DNA of 64,000 nucleotides from Sphingomonas metalli (GTDB lineage Bacteria; Pseudomonadota; Alphaproteobacteria; Sphingomonadales; Sphingomonadaceae): contig NZ_BMIH01000006.1 in assembly GCF_014641735.1 (NCBI RefSeq), positions 38,196 to 102,195 on the forward strand, written 5' to 3'. A program made the translations under genes and the position numbers. The stretch's first letter is position 1. The number at the start of each line of letters is the position of its first letter. Shown here in pieces: positions 56,350-64,000 of this stretch. Below the pieces are notes generated by a model. That model had not been told where the DNA came from, searched no databases, and worked only from the letters and a program-made list of their open reading frames with translations.

Positions 56350-58017
56350 ATGAGTTCGTCCACGTCACGTCCGGGGCCGGTCCTGCTGGAGCGTACGCCT
56401 GAATGGCACCCCGATGAGGTGCCGATGATTCCAGGCTCGCCGGCGTCTATCCGGCATCGGCCGTCCCTCCGTGTCGCTTACCTCATCGTCGGGGTACTCA
56501 TCACGATCACCAGCGGGCTCGCCAACGCGCTTGTTTCGGCGAATCTGCCGCAGATCCAAGGAGCGCTGGGTCTGACCCCCGTCCAGGGGGCATGGCTGCC
56601 GGCGGCGTACGTGATGGTGAACCTCTCGGCGAACCTCATCCTGTTCAAGGCACGTCAGCAGTTCGGCATCCGGCGGTTCGCGGAGGTCGCGCTTGCGGCT
56701 TATCTCGCCATCACCGCGCTTCACCTGTTCGTCGATGATTATCCCACCGCAGTGCTTGTCAGAGCCGCGTCGGGCTTCGTCGGCGCCCCACTGAGCTCGC
56801 TCGGCTTCTACTACGTGATGCAGGGCTTTCCAAAGCATCTGATGGGCAAGGCGATCGTTGTCGGCTTCGGCTTGACTCAGCTGGCGTTGCCCTTGGCGTG
56901 GTTGCTGTCACCAGCCCTTCTGGACCTGGGTGACTGGCATACGCTCTATACCTTCGAGTTCGCCCTCGCGCTGTGCACGCTCGCGGCAGTCATCTCGCTC
57001 AAGCTGCCGCCGGGGATCAGGATAAGGGTCTTCGAGAAGACAGATTTCGTGACGTTCCTGCTACTGGCCCCGGCATTTGCCTTGATCGCGGGTGTTCTGG
57101 CGCAGGGACAGCTGCAATGGTGGAGCGAGCAGCCGTGGATGGCTTGGGCCCTCCTCGTCTCCCTCGCGCTGTTGCTGCTGGCGTTCTTCGTTGAGCATCA
57201 TCGTGCCAATCCGCTCATCCAGACCCGCTGGATCGGTACCGGCGAGGTCATCCGGTTCGTGGTCGCAGCCCTGGCCTTCAGGCTCATTCTTTCAGAACAA
57301 AGCTACGCTGCAGCCGGCCTTCTGCGAACGTTGGGGATGGGGCCCGACCAGTTTCGGCTCTTTTACCTGGTGGTGATCGCAGGCGTCCTGTCGGGAATAG
57401 CGATCGGCGCGGCGACGTTCGGACCCAAGACGATGATGCCGATGGCGATTGCTGCGGTGGTCCTCGTCCTGATCGCCAGTCTGCTCGACAGCGATGCCAC
57501 GAGCGAGACAAGGCCGAACAACATGATGGCAAGTCAGGCGATGATCGCCATGGCAGGGGCACTCGTCATGGCGCCGCTCATCCTCCATGGTGTCATGGGA
57601 GCGCTCAAGAGAGGTGCGGACCACATCGTCACGTTCGTGGTTCTGTTCACCATGACGCAGAGCGCCGGCGCCCTGCTTGGACCAGCGATCTACGGTACCT
57701 TCCAGCAATACCGTCAGCATGAGTATTCCGGGCAGATCACCAGCCACGTCGACCCGACCAACCCCGTTGTAGCGCAAAGGCTGGGGATCCAGCGCAGCAT
57801 CTATGCAGCGCGTGTTTCTGATCCTGTGCTTGGCCAAGCCGGTGGTATGGCCCTGTTGCAGCAAGCCGCCACGCGCGAAGCGAGCATCCGCGCCTACAAT
57901 GATGTCTTCCGGCTGAACGCAGTAATCGCCTTTGCCTTCCTTCTGTGGTGCCTATGGCGTGTCACCGTCCAGCTGCGCGCCGCTCGCCAAGCTCCCTCGC
58001 CACCTTCGGCGGCTTGA
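56350..58017 (+). CDS. MFS drug transporter (pump 2)
   Basis: 555 residues, ~14 membrane helices. A 45-residue leader (ATG 56350; ATG 56425 is a shorter option), then LANALVSANLPQIQGALGLTPVQGAWLPAAYVMVNL, the DHA2-like motif D1 region. SQAMIAMAGALVMAPL and GADHIVTFVVLFTMTQSAGALLGPAIYG are later helices; a periplasmic loop (RQHEYSGQITSHVDP) precedes the last. Part of the pump with the HlyD and NodT genes downstream. 19-bp gap to the HlyD gene. Confidence 0.9.
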   Translation: MSSSTSRPGPVLLERTPEWHPDEVPMIPGSPASIRHRPSLRVAYLIVGVLITITSGLANALVSANLPQIQGALGLTPVQGAWLPAAYVMVNLSANLILFKARQQFGIRRFAEVALAAYLAITALHLFVDDYPTAVLVRAASGFVGAPLSSLGFYYVMQGFPKHLMGKAIVVGFGLTQLALPLAWLLSPALLDLGDWHTLYTFEFALALCTLAAVISLKLPPGIRIRVFEKTDFVTFLLLAPAFALIAGVLAQGQLQWWSEQPWMAWALLVSLALLLLAFFVEHHRANPLIQTRWIGTGEVIRFVVAALAFRLILSEQSYAAAGLLRTLGMGPDQFRLFYLVVIAGVLSGIAIGAATFGPKTMMPMAIAAVVLVLIASLLDSDATSETRPNNMMASQAMIAMAGALVMAPLILHGVMGALKRGADHIVTFVVLFTMTQSAGALLGPAIYGTFQQYRQHEYSGQITSHVDPTNPVVAQRLGIQRSIYAARVSDPVLGQAGGMALLQQAATREASIRAYNDVFRLNAVIAFAFLLWCLWRVTVQLRAARQAPSPPSAA

Positions 58018-58036
58018 TCCATAGCATGAGAACTCG

Positions 58037-59203
58037 ATGACGCAGCCAGAGCAGACCCAGGATCGACCGCCTTCGACCGATCGGGCAGATCAGGACCCGG
58101 CAACCGATGCAGGCATTCCGGACACGCCCCCGCCCGCCAAGACCATCAAGGCCCGGCCGCGCACGCTCGCGATCATGGCAGCGATCTTCGTGGCGGGTAG
58201 CTTGCTGATCCTCTACGCGTGGCGATTGTGGCCGTTCACCAGTGCGATGGTGCAGACTGAGAACGCCTATGTCCGCGGCCAGATCACGGCCATGGCGCCG
58301 CAGGTCGCGGGATATGTCGTTGAGGCGAACGTTCGAGATTTCGCGCATGTGCGACGCGGGCAGGTGTTGCTGCGCATCGATGACCGAATATACCGCCAGC
58401 AGCTGGACGCGGCACTGGCGCAGCTCAAGGTGGCAGAGGCCGAACTGCGCAACTGGCCGCAAACGGTGGCCCAGAACGAGGCGGCGCTGCGCACCCGTCA
58501 AGCCGACCTGGCGCAAGCCAACGCTGAACGTGCGCGCGCCCGCGCCGACATCGCGCGCGTTTCGGAGCTGGCTTCCAAAGGATCGGTCAGCGTTCGCGAA
58601 CGCGATCAGGTGCTGGCTACCGAACGCACGTCAGCGGCGGCTATCGAGCGTGCACAAGCTGCCATTGAAGGGCAGCAACAGGTAATCCTTGCAAACCGCG
58701 TGTCCCGCGGTGCGCTGGAGGGCCGCGTTGCACAGGCACAGGCTCAGGTCGATCTTGCCCGGATCAATCTTGCCAATACCGTGATCCGTGCACCGCGCGA
58801 TGGACAGATCAGCGAAGCCTCGGTTCGTGTCGGCCAATATGCACAAGCCGGTACCCAGCTTATGTTCCTGGTGCCCGAGCAGCTCTGGGTGGTCGCGAAT
58901 TTCAAGGAGACCCAGACCAGCCGGATGCGACTCGGTCAGCCCGCTACGTTCACCGTAGACGCTCTCGACGACGCCAGGTTGACCGGGCGTATCGAGGAGC
59001 TTGCTCCGGCAACGGGATCCGAGTTCAGCGTTTTGCGGCCGGACAACGCAAGCGGGAACTTCACGAAGATCGTCCAACGCATTCCCATCCGTATCCGCAT
59101 CGATCCGGAGCAGCCGCTCGCCCGGCGGCTTCGTCCCGGCATGTCAGTGGTGGCACGGGTGGATACGGCCGGGACGTCATCTCCGAAGGAAGTCGCGCCA
59201 TGA
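58037..59203 (+). CDS. HlyD/EmrA membrane-fusion protein (pump 2)
   Basis: 388 residues. Acidic cytoplasmic N-terminus, one membrane segment ~50-70, VRGQITAMAPQVAGYVVEANV barrel-sandwich half, coiled coil ~130-230, and the EmrA motif NFKETQTSRMRLGQPATFTVDAL. Same plan as pump 1's HlyD, but sequences differ clearly. ATGA overlap with the NodT gene. Confidence 0.93.
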   Translation: MTQPEQTQDRPPSTDRADQDPATDAGIPDTPPPAKTIKARPRTLAIMAAIFVAGSLLILYAWRLWPFTSAMVQTENAYVRGQITAMAPQVAGYVVEANVRDFAHVRRGQVLLRIDDRIYRQQLDAALAQLKVAEAELRNWPQTVAQNEAALRTRQADLAQANAERARARADIARVSELASKGSVSVRERDQVLATERTSAAAIERAQAAIEGQQQVILANRVSRGALEGRVAQAQAQVDLARINLANTVIRAPRDGQISEASVRVGQYAQAGTQLMFLVPEQLWVVANFKETQTSRMRLGQPATFTVDALDDARLTGRIEELAPATGSEFSVLRPDNASGNFTKIVQRIPIRIRIDPEQPLARRLRPGMSVVARVDTAGTSSPKEVAP

Positions 59204-60606
59204 AGCTCGCGGGCTGCCCGGCGCTAGCGCTGCTCGCTCTCGTCGCGGGATGCGCACCTGCGTATCTGCCCGCGCCGCCACGATCGAGCGTGACACCTCC
59301 GGAGCAATGGCGCGATCGAGCGGGAATCGATGGTAGCGCGATCTCGAACGACTGGTGGAAGCAGTTCGCCGACCCGGCGCTGAGCGCTGCGATCGTCCGG
59401 GCGATGGCGAACAATGCGGACGTTCTGGCAGCCGCGGCTCGGATCGGCGAGGCAGAGGCACAGGTACGGCTTGCGAGAGCCGCCCGGGCACCCACGCTGA
59501 GCGCGGGCGCCGGTATAGCCTACGACCGCGCTCTGAGCCAGGTCACCGGGCGACCAACCGAGGTTCTTGCCATACAGCCGCAGCTCGGCGCGAACTGGAC
59601 GCTCGACCTCTTCGGCCGCCTGCGGGCGCTGAGCGACGCGGCCCGCGCGAATTACGTCGCCAGTGCGGCCGACTATGGTGCCGTCAGGCTCTCTGTCACC
59701 GGCGCGACGGCGCAGGCCTATCTCACCCTGCTGTCGATCGATGCGCAGCTCGATGTGACCCGGAAAACGCTGGCTCTGCGCACCGAAGCGCGGCGGATCG
59801 CGGAGGATCGCGCGAGGCTGGGCTACAGCTCGCAGCTGGAGCTGACGCAGGCGCAGTCGGAGTATGAGGCAGTGGCCCAGGCCATCCCCCAGCTTGAACA
59901 GGCCAGGCGGTTGCAGGAGAACGGCCTGCGCTTGCTGACCGGCGACCTGCCGGGAGCGGTAGCGCGGGGCGAGCTTGCGAACCTCTCCACGCCGGGAGTT
60001 CCAGGGCTGATGCCGTCTGAACTGATGCGGCGGCGACCAGACATTGCGGCCGCGGAAGCCCGCCTGGCCGCCGCGGATCGGACTATCGCCTCGAGGCGCG
60101 CCGAGTTCATGCCGGATGTCGCGCTGTCCGCGGCTGCGGGTGCGCTGATCGTCGATCAGCTGGACTATGATCCAGTTTCCATCTGGAACATCGGGGCGAG
60201 CATCCTCGCGCCCCTCTTTCAGGGAGGCCGCCTGACCGCTCAGGTCGATCAGGCGAATGCGCGCCGCGATCAGGCGGCGTATGCCTATCGCGATGTGGTC
60301 CTGCGCGCATTCGGCGAGGTCGAGAACGCTCTCACCAGCGAGCAGCGGTTGCGGGAACAGATTGTCCACGTATCGGCTCGACGGTCGATCCTGCAGCGAT
60401 CGCTGAGTCTCGCTCGCGATCGTTACCGTGGAGGATATGCCTCGTATCTCGACGAGCTTGACGCTCAGCGAAACCTCTTCGCGGTTGAGCTCAACGCCAT
60501 CACTGTCCGGGAGCAGCAGCTGAATGCGCTGGTCCGCGTCTGGGCATCGCTCGGGGGAGGGTGGGGCGATCGGCCAATCGCGGAGCGTTCGGCGCTGCAA
60601 CGCTAG
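59200..60606 (+). CDS. NodT-family outer-membrane efflux lipoprotein (pump 2)
   Basis: 468 residues. Lipoprotein signal LALLALVAGC at ~9-18, then WWKQFADPALSAAIVRAMANNADVLAAAARIGEAEA and the RRRPDIAAAEARLAAADRTIA repeat of TolC-like proteins. Complete, with a standard length. Last gene of pump 2; 80 bp of gene-free DNA follow. Confidence 0.93.
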   Translation: MKLAGCPALALLALVAGCAPAYLPAPPRSSVTPPEQWRDRAGIDGSAISNDWWKQFADPALSAAIVRAMANNADVLAAAARIGEAEAQVRLARAARAPTLSAGAGIAYDRALSQVTGRPTEVLAIQPQLGANWTLDLFGRLRALSDAARANYVASAADYGAVRLSVTGATAQAYLTLLSIDAQLDVTRKTLALRTEARRIAEDRARLGYSSQLELTQAQSEYEAVAQAIPQLEQARRLQENGLRLLTGDLPGAVARGELANLSTPGVPGLMPSELMRRRPDIAAAEARLAAADRTIASRRAEFMPDVALSAAAGALIVDQLDYDPVSIWNIGASILAPLFQGGRLTAQVDQANARRDQAAYAYRDVVLRAFGEVENALTSEQRLREQIVHVSARRSILQRSLSLARDRYRGGYASYLDELDAQRNLFAVELNAITVREQQLNALVRVWASLGGGWGDRPIAERSALQR

Positions 60607-60686
60607 GCACTGCTCGTCTGGCCGATGCTGCGATCGTGAAAGGGCGGGGTCCCGGCTGGTCAGGCGAGTGCTGCTTCGTGGCTGTC

Positions 60687-61507
60687 CTACCAGGCGACAT
60701 TCTCGAGCGCGTCATGCCCCGGCGCGCCCGCCGGCTGCGGCCCCGTCCACCGCCGGGCATCCAGCCGTTTGCCCGTGACCGCCGCGGCAGCATCGGAACA
60801 GAGCCAGAGCAGCGGCGCGACCACGATCTCGGGCGACAGCAGGCCGGCGCGCGCGCCGTCCGGCAGTTTTTCGGGGATCATGCCGGTCAGCGTCGCGCCC
60901 CCTGGCAGGAGCGCGTTCACCGTGATGCCGCTGCCCTCTAGGTCCTGCGCCCAGATCGCGGTTTCCGATTCCAGCGCCGCCTTGGATGGGCCATAGGGCG
61001 AGAAGCCGCGCCGTCGCATCGTCTCGCGGTTCATCGACATGTTGACGATCCGGCCCGATCCCGCCTCCAGCATGGCGGGCACGGCGGCGCGCGCCATCAG
61101 GAACGGTCCGCTGACATTGGTGTCGATCACCATGCGCCAGGTGTCAGGGGCGACCTCCCAGAACCGGGTAGGTTCGGTCAAGAAGGTGTCGCTCACATAC
61201 TTCATGCCGCGCCCGGCATTGTTGACCAGGATGTCAAGCCGGCCGAAGGCCGCGACCGCCTCGCGCACGACCGCGGCACAGTCCTCCGCCCGCGTCACGT
61301 CGGCGAGCAGCGGCCGTACCCGGTCGTCGCCGCATGCACGCTCCGCCTCCTGTGCGACCGCCTCGACCTCGGCGAGTTCGCGCGCGGCGGTGGCGACGAG
61401 CCGCACGCCGGCGTGCGCCAGCCCGAGCGTCATCGCGCGACCAAGACCGCGGCCGCCGCCCGTCACGATCGCGACCCGGCCGGCAATGCCGTGTCCGTCG
61501 CCCCCGC

Positions 61508-61511
<4 letters not shown>
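60687..61511 (-). CDS. Short-chain dehydrogenase/reductase
   Basis: 274 residues. [11 protein letters not shown] cofactor loop, NNAGRG, catalytic S in MSMNRETM region and Y-x3-K in [14 protein letters not shown], and the late LLPGG. NADP-type by the RxLG loop. The usual Ser is within NMSMNRET, so its position should be checked. ATGA overlap with the AKR gene upstream; likely two-step reduction of a shared substrate. Confidence 0.9.
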
Positions 61512-62494
<983 letters not shown>

Positions 62495-62564
62495 CAGTTG
62501 TTCCTCTGTTGTTGGATCATGCCGGTTGGCCCGTCGTCGATGGCGACGACGGGCCGGCACCGGT

Positions 62565-63044
62565 TCAGGCTTCCGACAGCAACTGCTCGGCGAGCTGGTT
62601 GTGCTTCTCGTCTGCCTGCTTGGCCTCGTCCGCGCACGCCTTCATGTCGCGTGCTGCATCGTCCATGCCGGTCTGCCGGCAATAATTGGCCATTGTCCCG
62701 AACGAAGCGATCCAGTAATGGAGCGCGAGCTGCCCGCTGGCGATGATGCCGAGGTCGCGTGAAGCATCGTCCGGAGCTGCTTGCCGGATTTTCTGGCTTA
62801 CCTCGTAATGCGCTTCCAGCACGGGATTGCCCTGCTGTTCGGCCGGGCCCGCCTGCTCAGCGGCGCGGCGGATGCGATCCGCCCATTGGCGGGACGTCCG
62901 GTTGCCCTCCTCGAGCGCAGATCGCAGCGCCGGGTGGCGCGCGTCGTTGTTGATCTCGTCCGTCGCCTTGGCCGCAATGTCGCTCCCGGCCTGCATCGCG
63001 GATAGTCCTTGCGCGACCAGCTTCTTCAAATTGTTCTCGTTCAT
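62565..63044 (-). CDS. DUF892-like (YciF-type ferritin-like) protein
   Basis: 159 residues, all helical. [31 protein letters not shown], then [19 protein letters not shown] and [21 protein letters not shown], which corresponds to the ...VEHYEIAxYGT segment of YciF, but the two iron-binding Glu are Leu/Trp here, so metal binding is doubtful. GGAAC occurs in the promoter but no CGTT at 16-17 bases. Stress-related family. Upstream of the AKR gene by 70 bp on the same strand. Confidence 0.72.
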   Translation of the reverse strand: MNENNLKKLVAQGLSAMQAGSDIAAKATDEINNDARHPALRSALEEGNRTSRQWADRIRRAAEQAGPAEQQGNPVLEAHYEVSQKIRQAAPDDASRDLGIIASGQLALHYWIASFGTMANYCRQTGMDDAARDMKACADEAKQADEKHNQLAEQLLSEA

Positions 63045-63271
63045 TGGGGGGTCCTCGTCCTGCCGGGCCTCGGGTCGGGCACGGTGAACGGTTCTAATCC
63101 TATTGCTCCGTTCGGTTCCCCGTTATGCGGATCGTAAACGGCAGTTGAGCGATGGCAGCGCGTGCTGAGCATCGCCGGCTGCTTGACAGGACCGCGCGCG
63201 AGGACGCGGGAGCCGCGTTATGGGGGCAGATATCTGCCGGCGAAGCGATCAACGGCAGCGAGGAGGCTAGA

Positions 63272-63994
63272 TCACATTCCGCGCCCGTTCCTGATCTGCG
63301 CTCCGTGCCGCCGCCACAAAGCGGTGAGTTTCACCGGGTCGAGCCGACCATAGGTCCGCACGCCTGAGCAGACGTCCAGTCCATAGGGCTGGACCTGATC
63401 GATGGCTCGGCCGACATTGTCGGCCGTCAAGCCTCCTGCGAGGAATACGGGGCGCGGGCTCGCCTCCACGAATGCGGCGCTGATCTCCCAATCATGCGCG
63501 CGTCCGGTGCCGCCTAGTTCCGCCACGCTTGCATTCGGCCGACCGGAGTCGAGCAGGAAGGCGTGAACGTGGGGGCTGTACGTGGGGAGCAGGTCGAGCG
63601 CTGCGCGATCTTCCACGTGAATCACCTGAACCCGGCGGACATGCGGTTCCAGTAGTGCGAGTCTGGCGGACTCGGCGGGAGCGATGTGTGAGACGACCTG
63701 AACGGTACTGGGCTGCGTGCGACGAACATGCGCCGATATGGCGTCTGCGCTGATCTCCGAGGTGAGAAGGAAAGACGCCACGGGCGGAGGCACAAGGACC
63801 GCGATAGTTGCGATCTGGTCATCGCTGATCGTCCCGGGCCCGGACGGCATGTTGGCCACCAAACCCAAGGCATCCGCTCCTGCCTGGATCGCCATCCAAG
63901 CTTTGTGTAGGGCGGTGACAAACCCGGCCACGGGAGCGCCGGCATAGGTGCCGGTGCGGCGGAGAGAAATCCTGCCAGTGGTAAGCTGCTCCAT
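63272..63994 (-). CDS. TrpF-like paralogue with replaced N-terminus
   Basis: 240 residues in the current frame. From residue ~32 on it aligns with the 42530-43207 protein (MAIQAGADALGLVANMPSGPG; AFLLDSG; FLAGGLTADNV; GLDVCSGVRT), but the first ~31 residues (MEQLTTGRISLRRTGTYAGA...) are unrelated and the KVCC-type general-base cysteine is missing. The Asp and phosphate loops remain. The join is near 63900. The frame may continue beyond the window edge. Probably inactive as an isomerase or newly fused. Confidence 0.7.
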   Translation of the reverse strand: MEQLTTGRISLRRTGTYAGAPVAGFVTALHKAWMAIQAGADALGLVANMPSGPGTISDDQIATIAVLVPPPVASFLLTSEISADAISAHVRRTQPSTVQVVSHIAPAESARLALLEPHVRRVQVIHVEDRAALDLLPTYSPHVHAFLLDSGRPNASVAELGGTGRAHDWEISAAFVEASPRPVFLAGGLTADNVGRAIDQVQPYGLDVCSGVRTYGRLDPVKLTALWRRHGAQIRNGRGM

Positions 63995-64000
63995 TTGGGG

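Noticed and set aside
63090..63125. EcfG promoter for the DUF892-like gene
   Set aside because: GGAAC is present on the minus strand but no CGTT lies 16-17 bases downstream.
63152..63367. Plus-strand open frame at the right end
   Set aside because: Overlaps the TrpF-like gene antisense and has no protein-like pattern.

Overview
The window is about 66-68% G+C by eye, with strongly GC3-biased codons. Its gene families (MobF relaxase/TraD pair, strawberry-notch protein, ArdC, ParB-like protein, DUF2493, DUF763, NodT-type pumps, an EcfG-like sigma factor) suggest an alphaproteobacterium, most likely a sphingomonad. The organism is inferred from these families and from GTTC-N7-GTTC SOS boxes and GGAAC-N16/17-CGTT stress promoters, both alphaproteobacterial signatures. 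The first ~37 kb reads as a plasmid or integrative conjugative element. The rest is stress-resistance and efflux cargo.

Layout. 1-3.8 kb: a defence-like patch with an HTH protein, a PemK/MazF-like toxin, two small divergent genes, and a CD-NTase (oligonucleotide cyclase family) coupled to a DUF6602 protein carrying PD-(D/E)xK-like residues. 3.8-5.05 kb: an IS3-family (IS407-like) insertion sequence with a canonical -1 slippery site, which abuts a protein made of 12-residue repeats. 5.2-9 kb: TraR/DksA zinc finger and a dinB-DUF763-alkB operon behind an SOS box. 9-14 kb: glutaredoxin, TspO, metallo-hydrolase, aldo/keto reductase, deaminase, cupin, HhH protein, methyltransferase. 14.2-20.2 kb: mobilisation module (MobF relaxase, coupling protein, RHH protein and a candidate oriT). 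No mating-pore genes and no ParA are present, so the element continues outside the window or depends on others. 20.2-37.6 kb: plasmid maintenance genes: SSB, SNase-like and DUF2161 proteins, DUF2493, ArdC, ParB-like protein, PIN/Phd toxin-antitoxin pair, a 1404-residue strawberry-notch methylase/helicase, Toprim primase, lytic transglycosylase, LexA-like S24 repressor, HIRAN protein and a serine recombinase. Two more SOS boxes lie here.

37.7-46.1 kb: DUF3147 and GT39-like membrane proteins, DoxX, Tat-type hemerythrin lipoprotein, PadR-ChrA, a stand-alone TrpF-like protein, DUF4403, and a DUF4142 gene behind a perfect EcfG-type promoter. 46.1-60.6 kb: two complete DHA2-type tripartite pumps in opposite orientation, one ending in a MarR gene and one divergent from a TetR gene. 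Between them lie two hotdog thioesterases, an MCE protein, a TetR-UbiB pair and an EcfG-like sigma gene that itself has a perfect EcfG promoter. 60.7-64 kb: SDR, aldo/keto reductase, a DUF892-like protein, and a second TrpF-like gene whose N-terminus has been replaced.

Regulatory links visible in the DNA: three SOS boxes tie dinB, primase/transglycosylase and the S24 repressor to DNA damage. Two EcfG promoters tie the sigma gene and the DUF4142 gene to the general stress response. Two near-identical palindromes suggest that the PadR protein controls itself, the divergent hemerythrin/DoxX genes and the 38.2-kb membrane protein. A five-block conserved leader precedes both ssb and the DUF2493 gene.
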